In this document: piece by piece, positions 8,259 through 18,287 of the stretch
Layout of the letters: the number at the start of each line of letters is the position of its first letter
Numbering within the stretch: the first letter of the stretch is position 1
Notes under the pieces: generated by a model
What the model was told of the DNA's origin: nothing
Databases searched by the model: none
What the model saw: the letters and a program-made list of their open reading frames with translations, nothing else
Translations under genes and position numbers: made by a program
Source: an uncultured Erysipelotrichaceae bacterium
GTDB lineage: Bacteria > Bacillota_I > Bacilli_A > RFN20 > CAG-826
NCBI GenBank assembly: GCA_902768335.1
Contig: CACXKR010000005.1
Location: 1 to 52,378, forward strand
Direction: 5' to 3'
DNA length: 52,378 nucleotides

Positions 8259-9378
8259 TATGATAAATTGGGTAAGGAACTTTCTTTAATCGTGTAGATG
8301 GAATGTTGGTTCGGCCTTCCTTGGCCTCGTTTTTGCCATCTAACATAACTAAATCGCCTGTAAAACCAACGGTCATATTATTAACCAAAGAAGTTCCAAC
8401 TCCATAAGTATCAACGGGAACACCTAACTTAACCCATTCAGCAATTTTTTCAGCATTAAACGAAGATGAAACAATAATTTTAACGTAGTTAAATCCGTGT
8501 TGATCTAATGCATCTCGCAAAGCGAAAATAAGTTCTTTACAAACTCCATGAGGATCGAATTTTGATGTATCTTTGTCATCGAAATAATGATCGATAAGAG
8601 ATTTAGATGTATCAACACGAACCGCTCTTAGAGTAGGTCCTAAATGCTCAGCAAGTTTTAATGAATCAGTAATTACATCATTATTGTAGTCAATTAATGC
8701 AGTAACTTGCTCGTTTGGGAATGTTTTATGATACATGTCTGCGGCTCTACAAATATCTCCACCACAAACCTGAATCAAAGCATGCGGCATAGTGCCCATA
8801 CCTTTTCCACCCCACCATAAGCCTTGAGCATCAGTTGAAACTTTTCTAATACCTGCGACATAGGTGGCATAGCCATCACCAATTTGAGTATTATATTCAT
8901 CTTGACGATCGGCCATTGAAAAAACATCAGCACCTTTTAAGGCTTTCATAACGTGATAGACATTAGTCGCAACAGAACTTCTTCTGGCGAGTATGCCATC
9001 AATCATCGATTCTAAAAAACCGAAATTTTCATATTTACCAGTGATTTTTAAAACGGGTTCATTCGCACTTATTAAATCTCCATCATTAAGAGCTTCAATA
9101 AGTAAATCTTCTGGTTTAACAGCAAAAGTATGAATAAGAGCGATAGCCTCGTCTAATCCGCAAACCATCGCATCATCACTGCGTTGGAAAAATTGCATAG
9201 TTACAATGTGATTTGGCACGCAATTCTCAACTATTTTGCGACTTTTCAAAAAATAATTCGCAGCAAAAAATCCGGTTCCTAACCTTTTATCAAAATTAAA
9301 TGTTTTATTGGTTAAACGTGAAATTTTGCCTTCTTTTTTTAATTCGATTTCTAACTTGTCCATTTTAGATAACCTCAT
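8251..9378 (-). CDS. pncB: nicotinate phosphoribosyltransferase
   Basis: Makes nicotinate mononucleotide from nicotinate and PRPP, the entry step of NAD salvage. The 375-residue protein has the family landmarks: FNFDKRLGTGFFAANYF near residue 26, FSMADRQDEYNTQIGDGYA around 164-182, and the GVGTSLVNN phosphate-binding loop near residue 328. It is shorter than the roughly 490-residue Bacillus form, matching the compact variant. The start is ambiguous: ATG at 9378 abuts the trmB stop with AGGAA close by, while ATG at 9363 has GAGG at better spacing and would remove five residues. It is last in the long glg-leuS cluster. Confidence 0.88.
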   Translation of the reverse strand: MRLSKMDKLEIELKKEGKISRLTNKTFNFDKRLGTGFFAANYFLKSRKIVENCVPNHIVTMQFFQRSDDAMVCGLDEAIALIHTFAVKPEDLLIEALNDGDLISANEPVLKITGKYENFGFLESMIDGILARRSSVATNVYHVMKALKGADVFSMADRQDEYNTQIGDGYATYVAGIRKVSTDAQGLWWGGKGMGTMPHALIQVCGGDICRAADMYHKTFPNEQVTALIDYNNDVITDSLKLAEHLGPTLRAVRVDTSKSLIDHYFDDKDTSKFDPHGVCKELIFALRDALDQHGFNYVKIIVSSSFNAEKIAEWVKLGVPVDTYGVGTSLVNNMTVGFTGDLVMLDGKNEAKEGRTNIPSTRLKKVPYPIYHID

Positions 9379-9996
9379 TTATTTCCTAACAATAATTCGA
9401 TGGATGTGTTGGCCTAATCCACGAAATTTTCTTTCGTATTCGGTCATCGCATCATTTTTCTCATCAAAAATATAATTCTCTTCTTCTAAGATAATTTTAA
9501 ATTTTGTTTGTTTTAATTCTTCACAAGTGAATTCATATAAACCAGTATTATCCGATTTAAAGATTAGAAGTCCGTCCTTTTTCAAAATCCGATAATATTG
9601 GTTCAAAAATGTAATGAAAGTCAAACGCCTTTTCGCGTGTCTTTTCTTTGGCCAAGGATCAACGAAATTTAAATAAATTTCATCCACAAAACCTTCGTCT
9701 ATTTCATTTGCGATAAGGGCAAAATCGTTTGGAAATACTTTTACATTTGTAATTTCTTCTTCAACAATCTTTTTAGCAAGCATTCCCGCAATGGTCCTGA
9801 CCTTCTCAATTGCTAAGAAATTGACATTAGGATTTTGCCTTGCTTTTTCAATGATAAAATCACCTTTACCAGACCCAATTTCAAAGCGAATTGGTTTTGA
9901 AGTAAAAAAAGCATTATCAAAATCAATCTTTTCCAAAACAACTTCTGGATGAAGATCTAAATAATCTACAGCCCATTGACGATATTTTGCTCTCAT
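9379..9996 (-). CDS. trmB: tRNA (guanine-N7)-methyltransferase
   Basis: SAM-dependent methylation of G46 in tRNA. The 205-residue protein begins MRAKYRQWA, typical of the family, and has the SAM motif FEIGSGKGDF, the catalytic NFVDPWPKKRHAKRR stretch and the C-terminal TEYERKFRGLG segment. Length is normal. The start codon overlaps the pepV stop by 4 bases (ATGA). trmB and pepV-like genes also lie near each other in the Bacillus ytm region. Confidence 0.95.
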   Translation of the reverse strand: MRAKYRQWAVDYLDLHPEVVLEKIDFDNAFFTSKPIRFEIGSGKGDFIIEKARQNPNVNFLAIEKVRTIAGMLAKKIVEEEITNVKVFPNDFALIANEIDEGFVDEIYLNFVDPWPKKRHAKRRLTFITFLNQYYRILKKDGLLIFKSDNTGLYEFTCEELKQTKFKIILEEENYIFDEKNDAMTEYERKFRGLGQHIHRIIVRK

Positions 9997-11336
9997 TTAA
10001 GCTTTCCTAATAGATCGATTGCATGAGCATAAATAACTGCACTTAGATAAAAATCTTCTAATGGCATATATTCATTTGGTTCATGCATTGTTGATTCTCG
10101 TCCTGGGAAAAGTGCACCGAACGCAATTGTGTTTTTGGCATGTTTAGCATAGGTACCACCACCAGTTGTAAGTGGCTCACTCTTTTTATCACCACTTTCA
10201 GCACGATATGCTTCAAGAAGAGTTTGAACGAGTTTCGATTTTGGATCAAATAAAAGATAGTGTGAAGGTTCGCCTTTTGGAGTCGATTTCACCGCAAAAG
10301 TCGAATCAAATTTAGAAATAACGGCTTTTGGATTAACATTTTCTGGGTAGCGGAAATTGACGCTAAAGGTTAGTTTTGAACCATCGTAAGAAATCATTCC
10401 GACACAGAAAGTTGTATCTTTTAATAAATCTGAATGTGTGTAGCAATCAAAGGCTTTCCCGCTTGAATCTTTAAGCTTTTGACCAATAAGTAAAATCTCA
10501 GGAACATTATATAGTTCGCCAAGTGTTTCTAATGCGATTAAAGCAGCATTGACACCAAGTTCTGGAGTCGAACCATGGCAGGCTTTGCCGATCACTGTAA
10601 CAGTATTACCATTGACTTCAAAATTAACATTTTTATTTTTTAAATAAGAAATATATTCGCTTGCACTATCTAATTCAATTTGGACTTTATCGCATACTGC
10701 ATTTGTAGCGACGCCACCTTTAAGTGATTTAACGTGAGGAATTTTAACATTTAAAGTTGGCCAAAAATCTAAAATAGCTTTCTCACCATAAATGAGTGGG
10801 AAATCGCTATCAGGAGTAAAACCGTATGTAGGAGCTTCTTTTTTAAGATTATTAAAATAATAATCAAGGCAACTGGAGCCTCTTTCTTCATCTCCACCAA
10901 CGACAATTTTGACTTTGTATCCTCTTAATAAACCATTATCTTTTAAGGCTTTAACAGCATAAAACGCTGCGATCATAGGTCCTTTATCATCGCTAGTTCC
11001 GCGCCCATAGATATTACCGTTTTCAATAGTTGGTACAAATGGGCCATATTTCCATTCGCCAGTTACTGGAACAACATCAGCGTGGGCATAGATTCCAATT
11101 GTCTTCTCACCTTCACCGATTGTTAGTTCAGTGGCATAGCCATCGCATCTATCGACATCAAAGCCAAAGCGTTCGCCTAGACGTGCAACGTAGGTGAGGG
11201 CATCATTAACATCCTTACCAAAAGGCATTTCCTTGGTAATAGTTTTTTCATCGTAGACAGATGGAATTTGTACAAAGCGACGCAAAGCGTCGAGCATATC
11301 AATTTTATATGGTTCTAATAACTTCTTATAATTCAT
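9993..11336 (-). CDS. pepV: M20-family dipeptidase PepV
   Basis: Cytosolic zinc dipeptidase that splits dipeptides, typical of lactic-acid bacteria and other Firmicutes. The 447-residue protein shows the M20 metal residues in YAHADVVPVTGEW, the bridging Asp in YGRGTSDDKGP, the DEERGS motif and a late histidine region in HEPNEYM. A dimerisation-like lid is inserted in the middle. It is separated by 1 base from coaX upstream and overlaps trmB downstream, so the three are co-translated. It supports growth on peptides, fitting a host-associated fermenter. Confidence 0.9.
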   Translation of the reverse strand: MNYKKLLEPYKIDMLDALRRFVQIPSVYDEKTITKEMPFGKDVNDALTYVARLGERFGFDVDRCDGYATELTIGEGEKTIGIYAHADVVPVTGEWKYGPFVPTIENGNIYGRGTSDDKGPMIAAFYAVKALKDNGLLRGYKVKIVVGGDEERGSSCLDYYFNNLKKEAPTYGFTPDSDFPLIYGEKAILDFWPTLNVKIPHVKSLKGGVATNAVCDKVQIELDSASEYISYLKNKNVNFEVNGNTVTVIGKACHGSTPELGVNAALIALETLGELYNVPEILLIGQKLKDSSGKAFDCYTHSDLLKDTTFCVGMISYDGSKLTFSVNFRYPENVNPKAVISKFDSTFAVKSTPKGEPSHYLLFDPKSKLVQTLLEAYRAESGDKKSEPLTTGGGTYAKHAKNTIAFGALFPGRESTMHEPNEYMPLEDFYLSAVIYAHAIDLLGKLK

Positions 11337-11337
11337 A

Positions 11338-12111
11338 TTACTTTTGCATTTTGTAAATTAAATGCATTCCTTTTAAAACAAGTGTTTGATCAACGATTGC
11401 TGTACCTTTAAACTCATCAGCTAATAAATAAGAGTTTCCACCAGTAACAACGCGTTTAAATTTATAGCCGAATTCTTCTTCGGTTCGATCCATAAATCTT
11501 CTTATGGCTGCTAAATGGCAATAATAAACACCACATCTCATGGCATCGATAGTGTTTTTTCCGTAATAATTGTCCGGTTTTGTAACTTCTTTAATAACAG
11601 GTAATTGAGCGGTCATATCCGATAAGATATTCGCGTTCATTCTAATGCCAGGGAAGAAACTAACTCCTTGAAATACTCCGTCTTTATCAATAATTAAGTT
11701 TTTCGAAACAGTTCCTAAATCAGATACAACAATTGGAGCGCCATAATAATGGAGGGCCCCAACAATATCAGCAAGGAGATCTTGCCCAATTTCATTTGGA
11801 TCATCAACATCGTGTTTAAGAGATGCGAGAATTGGCTTTGGATCAAAAGCTTTAATATCGATTCCAATTTCGCCTTTTAAAATGATTTGAACTAAACGAG
11901 TTAGATGTGGAACAACCGAAAAAATCATTCCGCCTTCAAAGTCTTTTCCATCGATACCAAGATGCGATAAAAACTGTTTTATTTTTCTATTGTCATAGTC
12001 AGAATTGATTTTATCGGTCTCAAAACGAATCTTATCAATTAAGTTATTCTCATCAAAAACAGCAAGTTCGGTTTGAGAATTACCTAAGTCGACAATCAAT
12101 GAATATTTCAT
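11338..12111 (-). CDS. coaX: type III pantothenate kinase-like protein (CoaX)
   Basis: The family phosphorylates pantothenate, the first step of coenzyme A synthesis. The start is ATG 12109-12111, with AGGAGG nine bases upstream; an in-frame TTG at 12120 lies too close to that site. The 257-residue protein has the N-terminal ATP motif DLGNSQTELA, a GKNT segment and the closing LxLKGMxLIY. Two usual motifs differ: canonical GxDR reads GQDL (residues 109-112), and DxGTAxT reads DLGTVSK (131-137). The fold looks intact, but activity is uncertain. It lies between leuS and pepV. Confidence 0.75.
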   Translation of the reverse strand: MKYSLIVDLGNSQTELAVFDENNLIDKIRFETDKINSDYDNRKIKQFLSHLGIDGKDFEGGMIFSVVPHLTRLVQIILKGEIGIDIKAFDPKPILASLKHDVDDPNEIGQDLLADIVGALHYYGAPIVVSDLGTVSKNLIIDKDGVFQGVSFFPGIRMNANILSDMTAQLPVIKEVTKPDNYYGKNTIDAMRCGVYYCHLAAIRRFMDRTEEEFGYKFKRVVTGGNSYLLADEFKGTAIVDQTLVLKGMHLIYKMQK

Positions 12112-12124
12112 AAAATACAACCTC

Positions 12125-14527
12125 CTAAATGGCGACGATATTAACGATTTTATTTTTGACGATTATTACTCGCTTAATCTCTTTACCCTCGATATGACGT
12201 TTAACTCCGTCTAATTCAAAGGCTTTTTGTTTTAAACTTTCATCATCCAAATCAACTTCGGCATCTAATGTACCACGAAGTTTTCCATTTACACTTACAG
12301 CGATTTTAACGGTATTTTGCACAAGTTTTGTCTCATCAACCGTTGGCCAAATTTCATGGTCAAATAATTGTTTTCCAGTGCAAATCTCGAATAATTCTTC
12401 GCCAACAAATGGGCAAACGCAACCAAACATTTTGATGAAATTAACCATGTACGGTTTATATAAAGAATTCGCTTTATAAAGAGCATTAACGAAAATCATC
12501 ATTTGAGCAATTGCGGTATTAATTTGAAGCGATTCGAAATCAGATGTGACTTTCTTAACGGTCGCGTTATAGACAAAGTCAAGTTCGTGAGTATTCTCAT
12601 CGCTGAAACGTTTAACGAATTCCTCGTCAGTATATAAGCGATAAACTCTTTCGATGAATCTACGAGCTCCCGCTAAACCATTTGTTGACCAAGCAAAGCC
12701 TTCTTCAAGTGGTCCGGCAAACATTTCAAATAAACGAAGCGCATCGGCACCATATTCTTTAATGACATCATCAGGGTTAACTACGTTACCACGCGATTTA
12801 GACATCTTTTCACCATTTGATCCTAAAATCATGCCTTGGTGATAAAGTTTCTTGAATGGTTCTGGGCAAAAAACAACTTTTTGATCATAAAGGAATTTAT
12901 GCCAAAAACGCGAATAAAGAAGATGAAGAACTGCATGTTCTGCACCACCGATATATAAATCGACTGGTAACCAATGTTTAAGCAATTTTTCATCGGCAAT
13001 AGCGTTATTATTGTTTGGATCTAAATAACGAATATAGTACCAGCAAGAACCAGCCCATTGTGGCATGGTGTTAGTTTCTCTTTCGCCTTTTTTACCATCA
13101 ATAGTAACATTTAACCAATCTTTAGCATTCGCTAATGGTGATTTTCCATCACCGCTAGGTTCGTATTTATCAAGTTCAGGTAATGTTAATGGTAAATCTT
13201 TCACGTCATAGCAATACATTGTTCCATCGCTGAACGTGACGACAGGAATGGGTTCGCCCCAGTAACGTTGTCTAGAAAAAATCCAGTCTCTTAATTTATA
13301 ATTAACTTTTGCTTTTCCGGCTCCGAGTTCCTCAAGTTTAGAAATGATTGCTTTTTTAGCATCAGCAATATTTAAACCATCTGCAAAATCAGAATTAATA
13401 TGTTTGGCGTCGCCTTCAAAAGCTTCTTTGGAAACATCACCTTCAAGAACTTGAATAAATTCAAGATGATGTTTTGTAGCGAATTCGTAATCTCTTTGGT
13501 CGTGGCATGGAACCGCCATAACAGCACCTTCACCATATCCATATAAAACATAATCCGCAGCGTAGATAGGAACCTTTTTACCATTGATTGGGTTTATTGC
13601 ATACGCACCAATAAAAACACCACTCTTATCTTTGTTGAGTTCGGTTCTTTCCATATCGGATTTAGATTTGATTTTATCAATATATTCTTCCACCGCTTTC
13701 TTTTGCTCTTTGCTAGCAAGTTTTAAAACTAGTGGATGTTCTGGAGCTAAACAACAATAAGTGCAGCCAAACAAAGTATCTGCGCGAGTGGTAAATACTT
13801 TAAAAGTTTCGTTTGAATCAGCGACTTTGAAGGTGATTTCAGCACCTAAGGATTTACCAATCCAGTTCTTTTGCATTGTTAAAGTAGATTTAGGCCAATC
13901 AAGTTCATCTAGGCCACTAATCAGCTTCTCAGCATAGCTGGTAATTTTTAAAACCCATTGACGCATCGGTAGTTTGATGACTGGGTAGCCACCTCTTTCA
14001 GATTTGCCGTCTATAACTTCTTCATTTGCTAAAACCGTGCCAAGTTCGGGGCAATAATTAACAGGAATATTGCTTACGTAAGCTAAATTATTCTTATATA
14101 GAAGAGTGAAAATCCACTGCGTCCATTTGTAATAAGAAGGGTCGCAAGTCGCGATTTCTTTACTCCAGTCATAAGAAAAACCAAGAGCTTTAATTTGCCT
14201 TCTAAAATTATCGATATTAGCTTTTGTAAATCCATAAGGATGTTTATTATTAGCGATTGCATATTGCTCTGCAGGAAGACCAAAAGCATCCCAGCCCATC
14301 GGATGAAGGACGTTGAAGCCTTGCATTCTTTTCATTCTGGAGATGACATCGCTAGCGGTATATCCTAAAGGATGTCCGACATGTAAACCTTGTCCAGAAG
14401 GATAAGGAAACATATCTAAACAATAATATTTAGGTTTAGAAAAATCATATACATCACAATAAAATGGTTTCTTTTCTTCGTAAATCTTTAACCATTTCTC
14501 TTCGATTTTCTTGTGGTCATAACTCAT
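12125..14527 (-). CDS. leuS: leucyl-tRNA synthetase
   Basis: Charges tRNA-Leu. The 800-residue bacterial-type enzyme has the HIGH motif as HVGH in the [16 protein letters not shown] segment, a full CP1 editing domain (including TTRADTLFG and the DQRDYEFA region), the KMSKS motif in [11 protein letters not shown], and an anticodon-binding C-terminal region. The editing domain is retained, unlike some mycoplasmas. Its start overlaps the glgA stop by 4 bases (ATGA), so leucine tRNA charging is coupled to glycogen synthesis genes and no T-box can precede it. Confidence 0.97.
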   Translation of the reverse strand: MSYDHKKIEEKWLKIYEEKKPFYCDVYDFSKPKYYCLDMFPYPSGQGLHVGHPLGYTASDVISRMKRMQGFNVLHPMGWDAFGLPAEQYAIANNKHPYGFTKANIDNFRRQIKALGFSYDWSKEIATCDPSYYKWTQWIFTLLYKNNLAYVSNIPVNYCPELGTVLANEEVIDGKSERGGYPVIKLPMRQWVLKITSYAEKLISGLDELDWPKSTLTMQKNWIGKSLGAEITFKVADSNETFKVFTTRADTLFGCTYCCLAPEHPLVLKLASKEQKKAVEEYIDKIKSKSDMERTELNKDKSGVFIGAYAINPINGKKVPIYAADYVLYGYGEGAVMAVPCHDQRDYEFATKHHLEFIQVLEGDVSKEAFEGDAKHINSDFADGLNIADAKKAIISKLEELGAGKAKVNYKLRDWIFSRQRYWGEPIPVVTFSDGTMYCYDVKDLPLTLPELDKYEPSGDGKSPLANAKDWLNVTIDGKKGERETNTMPQWAGSCWYYIRYLDPNNNNAIADEKLLKHWLPVDLYIGGAEHAVLHLLYSRFWHKFLYDQKVVFCPEPFKKLYHQGMILGSNGEKMSKSRGNVVNPDDVIKEYGADALRLFEMFAGPLEEGFAWSTNGLAGARRFIERVYRLYTDEEFVKRFSDENTHELDFVYNATVKKVTSDFESLQINTAIAQMMIFVNALYKANSLYKPYMVNFIKMFGCVCPFVGEELFEICTGKQLFDHEIWPTVDETKLVQNTVKIAVSVNGKLRGTLDAEVDLDDESLKQKAFELDGVKRHIEGKEIKRVIIVKNKIVNIVAI

Positions 14528-15927
14528 AAGACAATCTCCTTATAAAGTTCAACATATTTATTCATTGATTCCACCCATGAACGATCAAGTTTCATCGCGT
14601 TTTTAATCATTTCTTTCATCTTGTCTTTTTCCATGTAATAGACGTCTAACGCTCTATCGAGGACTGCTCTCATTGAAAGTGGATCATAATATTTGAAGGA
14701 AAAACCATCTATTTCAGCATGGACAGTATCTACTAAACCACCTGTTTCCCTAACGATCGGAAGAGTTCCGTATCTTTGAGCAACGATTTGACCAATTCCG
14801 CATGGTTCAAATAATGAAGGCATGAGGAAAAAGTCTGAACCAGCGTAAATCTTGTGTGCGAGAGCATCATTATAGCCGATATAAACTGCGACTTTATCTG
14901 GTCGAGAGTCTCGAAGTTGCTGAACAGCTTGTTCAAGACCATATTCACCACTACCAAGAATGATAATATTGGCACCTCTATATAGAAGATGAAGGGCATT
15001 TTGAATAACTAAATCCACACCTTTTTGATAAGTTAGTCTTGAAACTATTCCAAATGTTGGAGCGTTTTTATCCGCTATTCCTAACTCATCTAATAAAGCA
15101 TCTTTGTCTTGTTTCTTTCCTCTAAGGAAAGCTTTGCAAGAATAGTTGGCTTTAATTTTCGGGTCATGCTCTGGATCAAATTCAACGACATCAACTCCAT
15201 TAAGAATACCGACAAAGTCATCTTTTCTAAATTCCAAAACAGAGCAGAGTCCTTGAGAATATTCTTCACTTAATAATTCGTTTCGATGTGTAGGTGATAC
15301 GGTTGTGATTTTATCAGCAAAATAAATGGCCGCTTTTAAAGTGGAAACCATTCCTTCAAAACGAACTGCACCAGTATCATATAAATCGGTGCTTAAATTA
15401 TATAAATCTCCTAGAGATTCTCGGTATAAATAGCCTTTGAAGGCTGGATTATGAATTGTTAAAACAAAATGAGGTATGTGTTTTTCGATTGGTCTAACTT
15501 TCATTAATGTTGGAAGCATACCGGCTTGCCAATCATGAACGTGAACAATATCTGGAGTTAAAGTGAATTTAGCGATAACAAGTTGAGCGGCTAAAGCAAA
15601 ATAGGCAAAACGTTCACCATCATCATCGTAACCATAAAGGTTATCGCGTCCAAAATATTGTTCGCTGTCGATTAGATAATAGTTAACCCCATCGATAACT
15701 TTTTTAAATATTCCAACATATTGATGTCGCCAGGACATATCTAGATAATCGTAGCCTAAATATTCGGCATCGATATTTTTATTTTTTATAACCTTATAAT
15801 ACGGCAAAATGATGGAGACTTCGTGTCCTGCTTGAGCAAGTTCACGTGATAACGAATAAACAACGTCTCCTAAACCACCGCTTTTAATTAAAGGATTTGC
15901 TTCACTAGCGACATTAACAATTTTCAT
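14524..15927 (-). CDS. glgA: glycogen synthase
   Basis: Transfers glucose from ADP-glucose to the growing alpha-1,4-glucan. The 467-residue GT5 enzyme has the N-terminal [12 protein letters not shown]-glucose motif (residues about 16-24), a VHDWQAG segment, a second-domain SRLTYQKG and the C-terminal FEPCGIGQ and [10 protein letters not shown] signatures, all catalytic landmarks of bacterial GlgA. It follows glgD by 2 bases and overlaps leuS. Together with GlgC and GlgD it gives a complete route from glucose-1-phosphate to linear glucan; no branching enzyme or phosphorylase is in the window. Confidence 0.95.
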   Translation of the reverse strand: MKIVNVASEANPLIKSGGLGDVVYSLSRELAQAGHEVSIILPYYKVIKNKNIDAEYLGYDYLDMSWRHQYVGIFKKVIDGVNYYLIDSEQYFGRDNLYGYDDDGERFAYFALAAQLVIAKFTLTPDIVHVHDWQAGMLPTLMKVRPIEKHIPHFVLTIHNPAFKGYLYRESLGDLYNLSTDLYDTGAVRFEGMVSTLKAAIYFADKITTVSPTHRNELLSEEYSQGLCSVLEFRKDDFVGILNGVDVVEFDPEHDPKIKANYSCKAFLRGKKQDKDALLDELGIADKNAPTFGIVSRLTYQKGVDLVIQNALHLLYRGANIIILGSGEYGLEQAVQQLRDSRPDKVAVYIGYNDALAHKIYAGSDFFLMPSLFEPCGIGQIVAQRYGTLPIVRETGGLVDTVHAEIDGFSFKYYDPLSMRAVLDRALDVYYMEKDKMKEMIKNAMKLDRSWVESMNKYVELYKEIVL

Positions 15928-15929
15928 AT

Positions 15930-17039
15930 TTATCTAACTTTCTTTCCTTGTGGAACATAGACGTGTTCATCTTGTGTTCCAATAACATCATTTTCTATGA
16001 TGGCATATTTATCGACGACAGCGTTTTCAACATGGGCACCTTTTTTAATGACACCCTTAGTTAAAATAATTGAATTCTTCACGCTGGCGCCTGCTTCAAC
16101 TTCAACATAACGGGAGATAACAGAGTTTTCAACCTTGCCATCAATCTTGGCTCCGTTGGCGACAAAGCAATTTTTTACACTGGATTTTGGCCCATAAATT
16201 GCAGGTCTTGTATTTCTTGTGCAAGTATAAATTGGCCATTCAGATTTAAAAACAGAATCAGCGATTTCAGGATCAAAGAATTCAAAAGAATATTCGACAA
16301 AATGCTCAAAGGAATCAACGCAACGAGCATAGCCATCATATTTATAACCAGTAATAATTTCTTCTTTTTCTTCAATGATAGTTTCAATTAGCATACGTAA
16401 AGAAGTCGCATCGCGATAATCGCGGTGTCTAAGCCACTTCACAAATGTTTCAGCGGAAAGAATATAGGTTCTTAATGAAACGTTTGCTTTAGCAACTTTT
16501 CCAGTATTCTTTGTGTAGCCAATAATTTGATTGCCATCTAAAGTAACAATATTTGAAGTTAAAAATGCTTTATCTGCATCCTCAATTTCTTTATAAACAA
16601 TCGTAACTTCAGCGTTATTTTTCTTATGAAAATCGATTACTTCATTAAAATCGATATTTGAAAGAATATGAGCAGGAGCAATCACAACATAATCAAAATT
16701 TGAATCATAGAAAATCCAGTCATTTTCTCTTAAAGCATTTAAATCGGAATTATATTTTGGATCTTTAATACCCTTTTCATTGATTAAAAGATTTTGTCTT
16801 CCAATCTTAGTGTTATTAACCCAAGTTTTAAGTGTTCCAACGTGCTTGGCAACACTTCTAAAATTATCTTTAACAAGGACGTTGATTTCATCAATATGCG
16901 AATTAGTGAAATTAGAAAGCGCGAAATCCATTAAAGCATAACGTCCTAAGAAGGATGTTGAACCTAATGTTCGATTTTTCGTTAATCCACCTAAGGATGG
17001 TGAATCATATAAATTAACAATACCTAAAATCTTACTCAT
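15930..17039 (-). CDS. glgD: glucose-1-phosphate adenylyltransferase, GlgD subunit
   Basis: Regulatory partner of GlgC in Firmicutes ADP-glucose pyrophosphorylase. The 369-residue protein has a degenerate nucleotidyltransferase domain: the N-terminus reads NLYDSPSLGGLTKNRTLGS in place of the GGxGxRLxPLT loop of active subunits. The C-terminal left-handed beta-helix repeats (for example SVISRYVEVEAGASV) are intact. Known GlgD proteins are weakly active or inactive alone and raise GlgC activity in a complex. It overlaps glgC by 8 bases, which favours stoichiometric synthesis. Confidence 0.9.
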   Translation of the reverse strand: MSKILGIVNLYDSPSLGGLTKNRTLGSTSFLGRYALMDFALSNFTNSHIDEINVLVKDNFRSVAKHVGTLKTWVNNTKIGRQNLLINEKGIKDPKYNSDLNALRENDWIFYDSNFDYVVIAPAHILSNIDFNEVIDFHKKNNAEVTIVYKEIEDADKAFLTSNIVTLDGNQIIGYTKNTGKVAKANVSLRTYILSAETFVKWLRHRDYRDATSLRMLIETIIEEKEEIITGYKYDGYARCVDSFEHFVEYSFEFFDPEIADSVFKSEWPIYTCTRNTRPAIYGPKSSVKNCFVANGAKIDGKVENSVISRYVEVEAGASVKNSIILTKGVIKKGAHVENAVVDKYAIIENDVIGTQDEHVYVPQGKKVR

Positions 17040-18168
17040 GAGCTTTCACCTTTCTAGCGTATAAAACGACTTCTTCGCCTTCTCCGACGACTTTATCGTT
17101 TTCAAAAACGATTGAATTTGGAGCGATGACAGCATTCTTAACAACCGCATTCTTTTGAATCACGACATTTGGCATAAGCACGCTATTTTCAACAGTCGCC
17201 CCTTTTTCAATATAAACATAATCAGATATTACTGACTTTTTGACTTTGCCAAGGATTACTGCGCCTTGAGTAATAAGCGAATCAGAAATAGAGGCGTTAC
17301 GACCGACATATTGAGGTGGAGCATAGGTATCAGCAGAATAAATCTTAAGACCACCCATAATAGCATCGAAATTTAAATCGGCTTTATCACTAATTAAATC
17401 CATGTTTGCTTCATGAAGTGATTTGATTGTGCCAACATCTTTCCAATAACCTTTATACTTATAAGCGATAAGCTTTTTGCCCTCGCCTAAGAGCATTGGA
17501 ATAATATTTTTACCAAAGTCATGATCGCTCTTTTCGTTTTGAGCATCTTTTATAAGGGCTCTACGAAGAGTTTTATAAGTGAAAATATAAATTCCCATCG
17601 AAGCTAAATTGCTTGTTGGATGAGCAGGCTTTTCCTGGAATTCGATGATTTTGCCATTTTTATCAGCAACTAAAATGCCGAAGCGAGAAGCTTCTTCAAT
17701 AGGAACTTCGTAAACTGAAATTGTACATTCAGCATTCTTATTAATATGCTCTTCAAGCATTTCATCATAAGTTGTTGAGTAAATATGGTCTCCAGAGAGA
17801 ATCAAAACATATTCTGGGTCACATTGATCAAGAAAATCGATGTTAGCATAAATAGCATCAGCAGTTCCTTTATACCACGATAAACCTTCTTCGGTTTGAC
17901 GAGGTGCGAGAGTGGTCGTGAGAGAACGAACACCATTGAGTCCCCACTTCTCACCGTTTCCAATATATTCATCAAGTGAAACGGATTCGTATTGCATTAA
18001 AACACCAACTGTGTCGATGTGAGAATTTGCACAGTTAGATAACGGAAAATCAATAATGCGATATTTAGCACCGAAACTAACGGCTGGTTTAGCAACTTTT
18101 TTAGTTAATGCTTCGAGTCTTGTGCCTTTTCCACCGGCCAGAATCATCGCAACAATTTTTTGTCCCAT
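17032..18168 (-). CDS. glgC: glucose-1-phosphate adenylyltransferase, catalytic subunit
   Basis: Makes ADP-glucose from ATP and glucose-1-phosphate, the committed step of bacterial glycogen synthesis. The 378-residue protein has the catalytic AGGKGTRLEALT loop near residue 12, the FPLSNCANS segment, the GDHIY metal-binding region and EFQEKP, followed by hexapeptide beta-helix repeats. An AAGGAT ribosome site precedes the ATG. It is first of the cluster glgC-glgD-glgA-leuS-coaX-pepV-trmB-pncB, with a TATAAT about 30 bases upstream. Confidence 0.95.
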   Translation of the reverse strand: MGQKIVAMILAGGKGTRLEALTKKVAKPAVSFGAKYRIIDFPLSNCANSHIDTVGVLMQYESVSLDEYIGNGEKWGLNGVRSLTTTLAPRQTEEGLSWYKGTADAIYANIDFLDQCDPEYVLILSGDHIYSTTYDEMLEEHINKNAECTISVYEVPIEEASRFGILVADKNGKIIEFQEKPAHPTSNLASMGIYIFTYKTLRRALIKDAQNEKSDHDFGKNIIPMLLGEGKKLIAYKYKGYWKDVGTIKSLHEANMDLISDKADLNFDAIMGGLKIYSADTYAPPQYVGRNASISDSLITQGAVILGKVKKSVISDYVYIEKGATVENSVLMPNVVIQKNAVVKNAVIAPNSIVFENDKVVGEGEEVVLYARKVKAHE

Positions 18169-18197
18169 ATAATATCCTTTCTTTGAGCAATCAAAAA

Positions 18198-18203
18198 ATT
18201 ATA
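18198..18203 (-). promoter_or_regulatory. -10 element upstream of glgC
   Basis: A perfect TATAAT on the minus strand within an A/T-rich tract, about 30 bases before the glgC start. No good -35 box is visible at 16-18 bases, so it may need an activator or an UP-like tract. No cre-like site is seen nearby. Confidence 0.45.
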
Positions 18204-18255
18204 TTTTTTTGCAACATAAAGTGTATCACATTCTTTTGCTCGAGTGTATGCATAA

Positions 18256-18287
18256 GAAAAAAAGAATCTTAAGATTCTTCTTTTTTT
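18256..18287 (-). terminator. terminator overlapping the end of the GT-C-like membrane gene
   Basis: Self-complementary AAGAATCTT-AAGATTCTT (18262-18279) flanked by A and T runs. The stop codon of the 18269-20329 gene lies inside the hairpin, and the poly-T of the minus strand follows. Confidence 0.7.
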
